Counted from the first letter of the stretch, positions 45,848-57,230 are shown. The stretch is DNA of 64,000 bases from Aegilops tauschii subsp. strangulata (GCF_002575655.3 NC_053036.3:155782627-155846626), one strand, 5' to 3'. Notes: generated from the sequence alone by a model not told the origin. Made by a program: numbers and translations.

Positions 45848-47161
45848 GGGCCTCTTTGATTCGCAGGATACTGAAAACACAGGAATGGGGAAAGTATGAT
45901 GGCGATGAACCAAGACGAGGAGAACTCTAACTCAGTTAGAGGTTAGAGTTAGATTCTAACCCTGAACTAACCCTGAACTAACTCCAAACCAAAGAGGTGT
46001 ATGGATGGCAGGGTTGGATTGACAATAAATGCTCTCTCTCAATCATTTGACTACTTTGGACCCTATTTCCTGCTGGATTTGCTGTGGCTGGCTCTTGTGT
46101 GGCCTCCTCCCGTTCAAAATTGACATAAACGAACCATCTTTACAAATCAAGCATTCAAAACATGATAAATTTTACTTTGTCCATACAAATGAGATATCAC
46201 ACTTAAACATACAAGTCGTCAATCAAGCTTCACAAAAAAATACACTCCATGAAACAAAGCATGAGCTAACTCATCACGGAAGTCATTCATGATAGGGAGG
46301 GAGCCCGGAGCCCCTCACGCACCCAGGGAGGAGCTCGTCATCGTTGCTCTGGAGGAAGGCTCTGTAGAGCCCAAGCCCCGGGAACCCCTCCGACGCCGGC
46401 GCTTGCGAGTTGAGGTTGACACCGGCATGGATAGCAAGGCCGCTTGCCGACGACTGCAAACCGAATCTTTGGGCCTCTAGAAATAATGCAAGCCTGAAAC
46501 TAAAATACCTAGAAAGGTGAAATAAATCTTTGGGCCTCTAGAAATAATGCAAGCCTGAAACTGAAATACCTAGAAAGGTGAACTGAATCTTTGGGCCTCT
46601 AGAAAGATTTATTACCTCCTCAAGCAGCATCAAACAATTCCATGCGTGCACCACAAATCTACACCAAGTTTAATCAGGATCTACTTTTCCAAATCAAAAT
46701 TAGCGCTAGAGCGAGCAAGATCAATGATATGGCTGTGAGACAGAGAAGGAACGAACAAACTCACCCCTCTCGCGCCCTCCCTGGTAGATGCGCCGCCGCC
46801 GCGCACGACAGAGGGAGAAAAATGACCGGTGAAGGGGGAGGGGGCGAGCTTCGAAGGCCGGAGGGAGAGGGCGACCGGAGGAGGGTGGCGGAGGCCGGAG
46901 GGAGAGCGCGGCCGGAGGAGAGAGAGGGCGAGCGGCGGAGCGGCGCTTGGGGGCGGAGGGAGCGATCTGGTGCAGGCAAGGAAGATTTTTTTAGTTCTCT
47001 TTTAGTGGGCCCGAGGAGAACTAACCCAATTAGAACCTATCCACCGGGCTAGTTTTTTAGCCAGGTTAGAGCAAACTAGCTCAAACTAACCCCTCCTGTT
47101 TGGATACTTTGAGGCTATTTCAACCCAAACTAGCTCTAACTCAGGGATCCAAACAAAGAGG
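45848..47161. mobile_element. Cluster of CCTCTTTG-ended DNA-transposon pieces
   Basis: Left edge GGGCCTCTTTGATTCGCAGG (45848) and right edge reading CCTCTTTGTTTGGATCC on the minus strand (47161) resemble ends of Harbinger or hAT-type MITEs. A further such end (CCAAACCAAAGAGG) is at about 45995. Repeats of AACTCTAAC and CTAACCCTGAACTAACC lie beside the ends. No clean TSD was found, so boundaries are uncertain. Confidence 0.4.
46464..46605 (+). repeat. 61-bp tandem repeat, about 2.3 copies
   Basis: Units start at TCTTTGGGCCTCTAGAAA (46466, 46527, 46588), nearly identical, with AATAATGCAAGCCTGAAACT following. Confidence 0.9.
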
Positions 47162-47830
47162 AGTAGTACTGTACATGCTACAGTCTGGACCGTAGCACAT
47201 TTTCTTTTATGGCCATATCACCACATTGTTTTCTACTGCTGGTTCACTGGGCTGCCCTGGTTTGCACTGCTGGTTCACTAGGCTGCCGTGGTTCGCACTC
47301 CTCCGACGTGAGTAGTAGTACTAGTATATACTATGTGGGAGAGCCAGCATCTGGGTCGACGTGTCATGCACCAGATTAGAGTGGGGAACGGAAGGGGGGC
47401 ATCACCCTGGTCGTAGCACTAGTAATTCATGACTATAGTGAGTAGTCATATCACAAGTCTTTCCAGCAGTAACGCGCCGTCAAATCGCACAGCTCGACCT
47501 TTCCAGCAGTAAGTAAGTTGAATCCGCTACTCCCTCACCCTCCTCGCCTCTCTGTCAAACCGCCTACGCGAAAACTGCCGCGCGTACTTCCCGGGAAAAT
47601 TCACGCCCTCATCTTCTAACTATGCGAAAATAGTTCAAGCTTGTTCGTTCTATATAAATACTAGTATTGTATGTTTATTCACCCGTGGGGTTGATCAATG
47701 AATTGACGGCCGGGGAGCACAAGTGAACAATACTACTACTAGTAAGTAGGAGTCATACAATTAGTCACGTTAAATAGAGAGTTTCTTTTCTTTAATGCCA
47801 CGTACACAAATTGAAACGCTTGTTGTGGAG
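47162..47830. other. Intergenic, with a short tandem repeat
   Basis: ACTGCTGGTTCACT repeats at 47235 and 47266 (31-bp period). TTTCCAGCAGTAA occurs twice near 47465 and 47505. No gene seen. Confidence 0.45.
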
Positions 47831-48582
47831 AGAAAAAGATAATCACTCCACTATATATGTAGGCAGGGGCCTGAGCGCTTGCTTTACTAGGGTTGCTCTC
47901 TTCATTCTCTCATCCTCTCCAGATCTAAACAAGACAGAGGTAGCAACATTTTCTCTCTGCTCACTGCTGGTCACAGATCCGACCGAATCCCTTCGGCCGG
48001 TGTGTGGAGAGGACTAGGTGCATCATTCACGCGGTCATCGCCGGCGAGGCAGGAAACCCATAGCTGCTGGAGGGGCCCGATCCTCTGCCCGTGTTGTTCT
48101 CTCCAACACAGCGCCGGCTCGGGAGGTCCTCCGACCCTTCTTCCTCCCTGCCATATTGTGCGCAGATCCGACCTGCCGTCGCCGACATCCCGACGACCCT
48201 CAGGTATAAGTTCTTTGAAAGCGGCCTTGCTCTACTGCCCCAGCTCCCCACGTGTCTGCATGTGCATCTTTTTCTACTCCCATCAGCTCTTCCAAAGCCA
48301 CCTACATTTTTAGTATTATTAGAGGTAAAGCTACTTCATGCATTCGAATCTAGGACTTGGTTCAAACAACGAAGAAAGGGGGGAAGTTGTAGCATGAATC
48401 TAGGACTTGATTCAAAGAGGAAATAATAGGGTGAAAGTAGTAGAGACCGGATACCCAACCGGTCTCTTGGTTGAAAAGGGAAATAATGGGAAAACGCAGT
48501 ACAAACTGGATAAGGAACAGATCTATTATTGGTTGAAAAAAGCATAGAAAGCGGCAGCTGGTGGACAAGCAACAGAGTATGT

Positions 48583-48699
48583 CCAGGATTAGATTTGTTG
48601 CCCTCACATAGTAAAAGGTCTCCAGGATTAGATTTGTTGCCCTCACATAGTAAAAGGTCTCCAGGATTAGATTTGCTGCCTTCACAGAGCATGAACAAA
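48583..48699 (+). repeat. 39-bp tandem repeat, three copies
   Basis: CCAGGATTAGATTTG starts at 48583, 48622 and 48661. The 39-bp unit keeps frame and would encode 13-residue repeats (PGLDLLPSHSKRS) on the + strand. Confidence 0.92.
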
Positions 48700-49289
48700 C
48701 TCGGCATGACCACTTTATGCCTCCTTGTAGATACATTGTGCAAATGCATCCACTGTCGCATGTCCTTATACCAAATTTTTGTTGTTGTTAATGTAAGGGC
48801 GCATGTAAAATGAAGCAATCACATTGTTACCTTTAGGACATGTCTAACCAGTGTTATTGTTAATCTAATGCCTCCAGTGATATGATGCAATTAAACTGTG
48901 TTACAAATGGTACTCCTACTGTTTTCCCCAGTATGATAAGTAAGTTGCTCCTTTATGCTGCTGAGTGTCCTGGTGTCCCCACGGTCCCATGCCCTTAAAC
49001 CAACTCTTTAGCTGTTGTTGATTTACTGTATCTGGTAAACAAGCAATGCCACCATTAAAGTAATCCCATATTTGACGAATGTCATTGTTGATCGTAATGC
49101 TTCCGGTAACATGAAGCATTGCTGACGTTTCAAAATTTCTACTGTCCTTGCGTGATTGCCATGAACATAATTAAGATGCTTCTTTTCATTTCGTGTATGT
49201 TTCGTATCTTCTCATTGACCAGCAACTGTTTACTTTCTATCTTTTTGTGCAGATAGGGATATCCATTTCACCTTGTTGCTATTGTGACC

Positions 49290-49349
49290 TTTTGGTGAAC
49301 TGCACAAAACACTTTTTTGGAATGAGTGTCTTGTGCAGTTCAACTAAAA
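49290..49349 (+). ncRNA. Perfect-stem hairpin, about 23-bp arms
   Basis: Arms 49290-49312 and 49326-49349 pair along TGAACTGCACAA and flanks with one bulge and one mismatch, around a 13-base loop. The motif AACTGCACAAAA recurs nearby (49384, 49509). It could be a small-RNA precursor or a tiny inverted-repeat relic; expression is unknown. Confidence 0.4.
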
Positions 49350-49910
49350 TGTCATGTGGGCAACATCTCTCAATTTTGGTGGCACTGCACAAAATGGTGA
49401 TTGGAGTTTCCAATATCTCCGTCAAATTCTGCTGGTAATCTCGTGCAACATTTTATTAGCCTTTGCAAGATGAGCCGTCACTGTCACCACAATGGCACTT
49501 TATTTTAGTGGAACTGCACAAAAGGATAAGCAAATTATAGTTGCACCTTACATGAGCCGGACAGCCAACCTTAATGTTCCTCAATTTTAGCGCAACTACT
49601 AAAGAAGAACCTGCCAGCTCACGAGAGCAAGTACTTCTTGCTAGTTGGATGATGCAATCTTTGCTTCATTTCAGGTGAACTGCAGAAAAAGTTGCATGAA
49701 TTGAATCATCGAGTGGAGCTGCGGGTTGAGTTCAAGCAGTGCCACAATTATAGTAATCATGCTCTTTCTTATCTGTGCTGTGCAAACAGGAATACTCAAC
49801 TACAGATGTTGTGACGGTCAAGAGCATTTGCCAAGTTCTTGGGTTGTATGACACGGCTAGCCAAGATGGATTTAATCCCGATATTCACTTTATCAAAAGG
49901 CTCTAATGGG

Positions 49911-50095
49911 TTGGTTCTAAATCTTGCAAGCTGGGAATCAATGAGATGTGTAGGCATCTTTGTTGTACTTATTATTTGAATCTTATTTGTTGGTTCTGAA
50001 TCTTGCAAGTTGGGAATCAATGAGATGTGTAGGCATCTTTGTTGTACTTATTATTTGGATCTTATTTGTTGGTTATGAATCTTGCAAGCTGGGAA
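49911..50095 (+). repeat. 79-bp tandem repeat, about 2.3 copies
   Basis: TTGGTTCTAAATCTTGCAAG-type units start at 49911, 49990 and 50069, nearly identical, directly after the short frame ending near 49905. Confidence 0.92.
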
Positions 50096-50250
50096 ACACG
50101 GCATGATGATGCAGAGGACAACAACCATAACAAACAGTTCAAACTTGGTAGTATTATCTGTGTGAAAGTGCGACAAATGTGCTGATCGTGTGCGTCCTGA
50201 GAATAATAATTCTAATTGTTGTGCATGTTGATCCTGTGGCACTGATAGAA

Positions 50251-50775
50251 TGAGCTAATGCATTGCTTGTTTTAAGAATAAATTTCTATTAAAGCTAATT
50301 AAATTTAAGAAAAGTGACCACTAACACTTGTTATTACAGTACCAATACAGACCCGCTCGTGAACCGACGTGTGGCCGGAATAGGTTTATTAATGGAGGCA
50401 TTTGAATGCACCGAGGGTTGCCCTAATGTTGCCACCAAAACCACCTGCGGTCAACCACTACTGCTAGAGCTGATCTGCAATTCTGCACAGCCACCAAGCG
50501 CCCCAGCTATTGGCTGGAGCCAAAACGAGCCTACCATGCCACTTTGCACCATATGTGCCGCCACCACCTCCACGCGCCTCCGCACCATCCTGCCGTCAGC
50601 GACATACCGCCAACTCCCACCATAGACGAGGAGAAACACTAAGGTCCTCGGAGCGAATAGATTGGGCATGACTCGATTTGGACCATCGATGTTGAGCTAC
50701 CACTTTTGCATCCCCTGTGAGACACGGCAATGCGAGCCATGCCACGCCACTTGTCGACGCGATATCCCTAACTCG
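50251..50775. other. Intergenic left of the Harbinger-like element
   Basis: A 103-codon Cys/Thr-rich frame at 50314-50625 was seen but not recognised. Nothing else is supported. Confidence 0.35.
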
Positions 50776-50778
50776 TAA

Positions 50779-52199
50779 GGCCAACTCCAATGCACGACCC
50801 CAAATAGGCGTCTGTTTCGTCCGCTTTTCATCCGTTTGGGGTGGCAATGGGTCGTGTCCGTCCGGATTTGTGGATGTGCCGGTCGTGGGCCCAACGCGCA
50901 GCCGCATTTCGGCCACATCTTGTCTCCATACATTTTGTTTTTGCAAACACATATCTTTATTTTCATCATTGATTTTTGATACATTGAAGCACGTCACCAA
51001 ATCTTGACTAGAATAGCAAGACCAAAGAAAATAAGAACCACAAGAAGACATTTTAGAAGATACCCAACTTCCATAAATGCTCCCGTAAGTTGGATTAATG
51101 CCTTCTGGATGCATTCATTGTTGATCTGCGGAGGCTCGATCTTGCGTGCTTCTTTCTTCTTCGAGTCTAAAGAAGTAGACGTTGCTTCCTCACATCTAGT
51201 CTCATCTCTAGACTCTGTTCTAGCAACAAGTGCATGAACATCCATTAAATTGCGCTCTATCAATAGATCGATGTATTGTTCTTCTCAATACCAAAAGTTG
51301 CATCCACTCTACACAATAAAAATTTGAGTGAGTAAAACTAGTCGAATCCAAGAGTACAACCGAAGCTAAAGTAGCACATGCCCCATCATTTGAGCACTTG
51401 ACGAACACCCATCCGGGATGTTCCGACATTGTAAACACGCGGCGCAAGACTTTCCTTGGGCAGTCGTCGCACTTTATGAGTGGTAGCGGTGCGCCGACGA
51501 GCCTTTGGGCTAGCACCGAACCCGGACAACGGTCGTTCGTGTATTTGCCGGCGAACTGCCGACGGGGTAGTTTCGAGTGGCTAGAGGCGGAGTCAGTACC
51601 TGCATGCGGCCTTGCTGCCTTGTCGGGGCTTTTCAGTCCGGTGCTTGGCCAGTCCATGGCACGGCGCGGCCTCCCGCAGCCGGGTGAGCTCAAGTCCGGC
51701 CGGATCCGCTCCAAATCCGACCGTCGGGTGCGCTAAAATCAGGTGGCCATGATTGGGCAGCTCGAGGCGTCGAGGGAACGGGGGTTGCGACAAGGGTTGG
51801 GGCGAGCGCGCGGCCGGGCTGCACAATGGCACGTCTGAGGAAAATGGCGGCGGCAGCGGCTCGGGAGGAGAAGGGTGGGGGTGCGGCTGGAGCGGGGGGA
51901 GGGGGATAAAAAAATTGGGGGGGGGGGTCTGCGTCCCCGACGGGCGGGCCAGGGGAGGACATGGGCAGGCGCCACGCGCCGTCCGCACGTGTCCGTTTGA
52001 CCGCAAACGTGGGCCGAGAATGGGTGGAAAATGGACGGTCTCCGGTTGCGGCCGCACGTTGGATGACGTGTGTTGTCCGTTTACCCCCAAACGGACATGA
52101 GCGGACCGTTTGGGGTCATGTGTTGCACTTGGCCTAAGGGCCTCTACCGAAGCGGACAATCCCGCTGCCTCCGTTTGGGGTCATGTGTTGGAGTTGGCC
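50779..52199. mobile_element. Harbinger-like (TAA-TSD) non-autonomous DNA transposon
   Basis: Ends GGCCAACTCCAATGCACGAC and, on the minus strand at 52199, GGCCAACTCCAACACATGAC form terminal inverted repeats. TAA flanks both sides (50776-50778 and 52200-52202), as in PIF/Harbinger. The right end is doubled: a second copy of its last 64 bp ends at about 52135, also followed by TAA. The interior carries a minus-strand GRF zinc-finger ORF in place of a transposase. Confidence 0.8.
50994..51657 (-). pseudogene. GRF-type zinc-finger / membrane-anchor gene carried by the Harbinger-like element
   Basis: Two minus-strand frames look like exons of one gene. The first (about 51657-51220; ATG in RAMDWPSTG) holds KCDDCPRKVLRRV and GWVFVKCSNDGAC. 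These four Cys fit the plant GRF zinc finger, often found in small proteins of unknown role and in plant TEs. The second (about 51254-50994) holds SKKKEARKIEPPQINNECIQ followed by a hydrophobic helix (LLKCLLVVLIFFGLAILVKI) and stop, a C-terminal tail anchor. The exon junction could not be fixed; the frames overlap near 51220-51263. I call it a probable pseudogene because no continuous model was found. Its location inside a TIR-bounded element points to capture or long co-evolution. Confidence 0.6.
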
Positions 52200-52202
52200 T
52201 AA

Positions 52203-53020
52203 GGCCTCTACCGAAGCGGTCCGCACGAGCTTTGCGAGTAGGAGGCTATCTGCTGTGCTGCGGTCAGAGGAAGGAGGTCTTTTATGCTATAAAATCTTGT
52301 TCTAAAATGAGCGAAAGAAAAGAAGGGAAATATATTTGAAGGCCTTTTGAGTCTTACTAATTTTTTTACAACTGCAGTGATTTGTACAGAACTAAATTTG
52401 TGCCTCGAGGTGCAAAGCACGTGCGGTTGAGTAGTAAACAGGAGTAGATGGATGATTTGGTATACCCGCCGTCTTCGATCTCCCTGCACGCCTTTTTTTT
52501 GTTTTTTTTAAGGGCCTTGTTTAAGGGCCTTGTTGGTGTAATACAACGACATAGTTGCTCCTTTCCTGCAATGGCTTGGGACGTCCGGCCTGCTGGTCTC
52601 TGGTCGAATCACGTGTATGACTGGGAAGAATTTGACGAGACTTCTCCATCCACGTGCTCCCTTGAGAGTCAGGGCCAGCAGCGATCTCAACGCCGCATAG
52701 AGCACGCGAGTTTATAGAGAGAAAATATCAGCACGTTTATTTGGAACATGTATGTATATATTTTTCTCTATGAACGCGATCAAATATTACAAATATGTTT
52801 TTTTTCAGGTGAAATATTACAAATATCGACTTTAAAAAATGCATTATATTTCACAATGGAGGAAGTATAATCCATACGAATATATATTAAAACAGTAAAT
52901 TGCACATGGTGGAAACAATAAATATTTGAAACTTTCAAAATGAACAAAAAAAAGAGATAAAACATTTAGGTCCTTCTCCTAGAAAAACATTTAGGTCCTC
53001 GGGCTTTTAAGAAAACACCA
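52203..53020. other. AT-rich intergenic region
   Basis: No gene seen. 52790-52875 contains TATTACAAATAT twice and ATGGAGGAAGTA, possibly an eroded Stowaway end. Confidence 0.35.
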
Positions 53021-53024
53021 AGCT

Positions 53025-53270
53025 TTACAAATTTGTAATAACAAGTACATCATTTATGAGGAGGGGCTCAAACCAGTCATTAGTCAAAGAAAATCTAGCA
53101 AACCTAGCAAGCTCATGAGCCACCTTATTTGCTTCTCTAGTACAATGTTCGAAGCCAGTGAGAGAAATATCGCAAGCCATATAATAACAATCATCAATAA
53201 CTGCCGCCGCCATTCTGATAAAGCGTCCTCCATTTTTCATGGTATAAATGACCTCCAAATAACAGAATTA
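53025..53270 (-). pseudogene. RNase H-like C-terminus of a LINE or related protein
   Basis: Minus frame with AAAVIDDCYYMACDISLTGF and EHCTREANKVAHELARFA, the end of the plant RNase H-like (RVT_3) domain seen in LINE proteins. The His in VAHELAR is the usual last active-site residue. The rest of the domain is missing, so it is a fragment. It ends at the stop at 53025. Confidence 0.65.
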
Positions 53271-54594
53271 ATAAGTGCTCACTTATCATAGCTAATATTT
53301 TGATCGCTGCCCCCGTGCCGCCCTCCTCCTCGGGGGACACGGAGGAACCCTAGCCACCACCCAGCAGGACCCCCTCTGCCACCCTCTCCCGCGTCGCCGC
53401 CACCGGAGGGCCGGTCGGCGAAGCCGCGCCGGACCCTAGGATGGTGGCGGCGGGGCGGATCTGATGCGCTGCACCCCCTCCACCCGGAGCTCCCACCCAT
53501 GGCGGCGCGTGCTTTTTCCCCGAGCTCCTCCCGTGGCCACGCGAGCACACGCCCCCTTGGGCGCTGGCTGCTCCGACGGATGTCGTGTGGCTGCCTTCGG
53601 GCTCCTCCTCGCGCGACCGCGTCCCTCCCCTGGTCCGGATCTGGAGCTTTGTTCCCCGGCTAGCTGCGGCTCCTCCGGCGGCCGGGCGCACCCACTGCCG
53701 TGCGGCTCCTCTCCCCCACCCCCTTGCAAGCATTAGGTCGGCCGCCCCCTCGGACAACGGCCTTGGAGGCGTGGGCGGGATTTGTCTGCACGCATGCTCA
53801 CCACCACCTTCCCCACCCCCAGCAGGGGCGAGTTATGCCCGGCGGACATGGACCTGCGCCCCTTCCTATGTCCATGGCGGACTGGGGCGGCTCAAGGCCC
53901 GGCGCACCCTGGGAGCTGCGCTCCTTCCGGCTCCCTTGGCTCGTCGGTGCCTCGGCGCCTCTGCACCCCCACCCTGTTGGTGCCTTTGTTGGCCGTCCAT
54001 CCCGGCGCGTCTTCGATTTCGGCATACTCCGGGAGCCGCGCTCCCTTCCGGCTCCTTGGGTTCGTCGACGTCCTTGCTGCTCCAGTCCCGGCGACTTGGA
54101 TCTGCGCTACCTTCCGGATCCTAGTTTGCTCGGGCCTCCGGCCACCGTCACATCACCCATCATCTCTATTCCGCCCAGCCGCCTACTCGTCCACCTCCGT
54201 GCCCTGTCCGTCCTTCCGCCGCTTCGTTGCTTGCGCTTCCGGCGTCGCTCCCCTTCTTGTGGTCGTGGTTCAGTCCTATGCCCGACTTCCTCTTCTCCGA
54301 TTTGTGATACATTGGCTTGGGATTTCTTGGACTATGGCCAAGGCGAAACCCTGCATCATTCACTAGTACAGCGAGGTGCTATACAAACGGTTTTTAACCC
54401 CTTTTCGCGACAACATTTGGAATCGTCGCCTAGTGAGTGACTGCGATAGGGGGGTCCTTCCCACATGACCCAGAAACCGTCGGGGATATGCCCTCCTGGC
54501 ACACACGCTCGGCAAAATGAGGTCGTGTACGACCGATGAGCGATCAAATACGATTAAACATACAGTAGTGCTAAAAAATACAATTATACAGGCG

Positions 54595-54810
54595 GAATCG
54601 TTTCCAGTCGTAAGTACATCCCACACAGTCAGTCCCTGGTAAACATTTCCCTTCGTATGTACATTCCACACAGTCAATCCAAGGAATACGTTTCCGTTAG
54701 TATGTACATCCCACACAGTTAATCCAAGAAGTACGTTTTCGTTCGTATATACATCCCACACAGTCGCTCCAAGGAAAATGTTTCCGTTCGTAGGTACATC
54801 ACACACAATT
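54595..54810 (+). repeat. 45-bp subterminal tandem repeat of CACTA, about five copies
   Basis: GTACATCCCACACAGT starts at 54614, 54659, 54704, 54749 and 54794, an exact 45-bp spacing. Read on the minus strand it would encode 15-residue repeats (TVWDVHTNGNVFLGL). Confidence 0.92.
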
Positions 54811-55335
54811 TTCCTCATTAAATCATTTGTGATAGCGTTGTCATTGCACACGATATTAACAATTTTATCGTTTGCATTATTGAATGCATCACACATGGTG
54901 CGTAGAAGAAACTGTGTGGCAAAGGTTGTCCATCACACACACTTTTTATGTGGTAATCGTTTGCGCGAGGTAGCCTAACGCAAACAGTTTTCAAGAGGAT
55001 GTCGTGTGTGATTGTTCATTGATCCAACACGGATTATTCCTAGAAACTGTGTGCGTTGCCTGAGGTCATCACCCACGATGTTTTCTCAATAACCGTTTGC
55101 AATAGAAAACCCCAATTAGCAGGCTAATTGGCCATTAGCAGGCTATTGCCCTATTATTAATAATACATTTATTAATCTAATTGACATTTCATATTAAGCA
55201 CACAATATATTTCATTTTCATATTAAGGAAGCAAGATTTCATAATTGAAATGCATCAGAGAACAACATCATATAGCTTCAGCACTCAGCTACCCCATTAC
55301 ACAACTGCACCAGCACCAAGTTTCACATACAACAT

Positions 55336-55880
55336 CTATAACCTTTCGAAATTAGTATCATAGACGGTACATAGACAGATGAATCTCATCTGGAAACTGC
55401 TGAAGCGGAAGGCGAATATTAAGCCTTCATTGATGTCGAAGGTGTTTGCAATTTTAGGCCAGTGCCTGTGGATGATTGACCGTCCATCCTTCGTCCTCTT
55501 CAGGAACACTTCAATATTGAACCGTGGGTGTTGTATGAATACCTTCCTCGCCTCCTGACCATACAGGTGGTTTTAGAGGTAATCATCAGTGAACTGCTTT
55601 GGAAAGGCCTAGAAACAAGGATGTGCATAAATATCTTCTCTATACTGGAAATGGGGCAAAGGAATAAAAAAGGCAAGGTATAATAGTTAGAGCCATCCTG
55701 TAGTGAACTGGTGTCTTCTTCATTGTGCAGACAAAGATCTTGTTGTTTTTTGTCGCTAATTTCTTTATCCTAACAATCTTTCTGGGTTTCTTGACTTGAC
55801 TGGTATTCATGGACAACTCATTTCCACATATGCAAAAAGGGTCAAACAGTGGGTCAAAGCCTTTGACAGCAGGACCTACA
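55336..55880 (-). pseudogene. B3-like DNA-binding domain ORF within the CACTA
   Basis: Two minus-strand pieces read as exons. Piece 1 (about 55880-55690) has KGFDPLFDPFCICGNE, KPRKIVRIKKL and KIFVCTMKKTPVHYRM. Piece 2 (55608-55336, after acceptor TTTCTAG) has AFPKQFTDDYL, NHLYGQEARKVF, FLKRTKDGRSIIHRHWPKIA and FDINEGLIFAFRF, ending at TAG 55336-55338. The order (F.. M. P..F, then G.....W, then GL.F.F) fits the plant B3 DNA-binding fold. An in-frame TAA follows DDYL. The expected GT donor after HYRM is GC or mutated. So this copy is likely dead. A DNA-binding ORF inside a CACTA could be the second protein (TnpA-like) that binds subterminal repeats, or a captured gene. The B3 call is by motif pattern only. 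Confidence 0.5.
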
Positions 55881-56750
55881 TGTGCAAGACCAAATCGGTT
55901 AAAACCTAAATATTAGAATGGTTCCTGCAATTGCACAATAATGTGCTATTAGACAAAGGACCATGCATGTGCAAACCTCGACTGTAAACCCCAATGCTTC
56001 CCATTGTTTCCCTGCAACACATATAAGGTAGTTAGTGATCAGGTTAAGTGAGGGTTCGCATGCTATTAGTAAAACATGTTGACGAAAAATAAGCACATTG
56101 CAGATTCATCAGATGAATTCAGATTCATCACATGAATTCAAGCCACATGAAAAACCCATTTATCCAAACCAAGCAAGATTAAGAACTAGGAAATATAGCA
56201 ATTATATATGTTTCTCATGTATTAAGTGCAGCCAAATTCGATTTATTCCTCACATGCAGGACAATACAAAATTCTACCCACGACAATTGGACATCACATT
56301 GCAGAATTGAACCAAACAGTTAACTAAACACCACAACAAATGAACCACATTAACTGAGCACCACATTGCACAATATAACATACTCCTAATAGAAGATCAG
56401 ATAATTAACCAAACCAAGCATGCTTAACAACTTGGAAATATAGCAATTGTATTTGTTTCTCATGTATTTAGTAAAGATAAATTTGATTTATTTCTCACAT
56501 GGAAGACAATACAAAATTGCACCCTGAAGAATTGAACATCACATTTGCAGAATTGAACCAAACAGTTAACTGAACACAACAACTAATTAACCAAACAGTT
56601 AATAAGTGAGCACCACATTGCACGACATATAATACACTAGAGCAACAGATTGCATGGTAAAATTGATAGCACAATTCACTAGAATTTGTTAAGGAAAGGC
56701 AGTAGCTAGCAAACTGGACATGGGTCCTTATAGTGAGCTAATAAGACAAG

Positions 56751-57230
56751 CTACTCCTCATCGTCGGAGATATCGATGATGATTGGCTGCTTGGACATGG
56801 AAGAGGGCGAGGCCTCCGCATCATGGGTACCCTCGTCGTAGCGGTGAGTTGCCTGAGCCGCTCTGGGCACCAACCTACTGGCTCTCGAGTTGAGGTAAGC
56901 ACGTGCACGCTGAGAAAACACCTCGTAGTCTTCGTCGAAGGCACCAAGGGTGGCCTCGAGAAGACGCCACGAACTGTCGCTTAAAGCAGCCAACCGCGTC
57001 GCGGCATCAGCGCGCGAGGCGTTGACGGTGGCCTCGACGGCGAGGTGCTCCTCCAAGATCTGGGGGTCAGCACGAATGGCAGCCATCGCGAACTCATCCG
57101 CGCGTGCGGCCGCGATTTGCTTCTCCGCTGCCAAATGCTCCTTGAGCTCCTGGCTGTACTGCGTGCACCATGGCTTAGTGCGGCACTTATTTGGTGGAGG
57201 GGCCGGTGATTTGGGTGAAAGGTGTCGCAC
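56751..57230 (-). CDS. CACTA ORF with acidic SUMO-interacting-like tail
   Basis: A minus frame open for 159 codons; no ATG near its upstream end (TGA lies two codons before 57230), so it is probably an exon or needs an upstream start. The middle is alanine-rich helical (KEHLAAEKQIAAARADEF, LEEHLAVEATVNASRADA). The end reads PIIIDISDDEE then TAG. A hydrophobic Ile cluster followed by acids matches the general shape of a SUMO-interacting motif. It is located between the B3-like ORF and the 500-bp array. No transposase residues. It may be the accessory protein of this CACTA family; function unproven. Confidence 0.5.
   Translation of the reverse strand: MRHLSPKSPAPPPNKCRTKPWCTQYSQELKEHLAAEKQIAAARADEFAMAAIRADPQILEEHLAVEATVNASRADAATRLAALSDSSWRLLEATLGAFDEDYEVFSQRARAYLNSRASRLVPRAAQATHRYDEGTHDAEASPSSMSKQPIIIDISDDEE

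Larger units (their letters stand above)
47840..50250 (+). other. Possible spliced transcript of unknown coding capacity
   Basis: A TATA-like ACTATATATGTAGG near 47848 is followed by a CT-rich leader. A good donor CAG/GTATAAGT lies at about 48203. Acceptor-like ends occur at TTTTTGTGCAG (49253), TTCATTTCAG (49673) and GTGCAAACAG (49790). After the last acceptor a frame of about 37 codons (starting EYSTTDVVTVKSICQVLG) runs to TAA near 49905. After the acceptor at 49673 another open stretch begins ELQKKLHELNHRVE. No single consistent exon chain could be settled by eye, and no protein family was recognised. It may be a long non-coding RNA or a decayed gene. Confidence 0.3.

Noticed and set aside
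50314..50625. 103-codon Cys/Thr-rich frame
   Set aside because: No signal peptide or known Cys spacing, and the opposite strand is also open.
53585..54440. Long proline/serine-rich frames (up to 246 codons)
   Set aside because: GC-driven open frames in all three phases of a LINE-like GC-rich head; no domain and overlapping alternatives.
54595..54810. CRISPR-like array
   Set aside because: Exact 45-bp tandem period without unique spacers, in a plant CACTA subterminal region.
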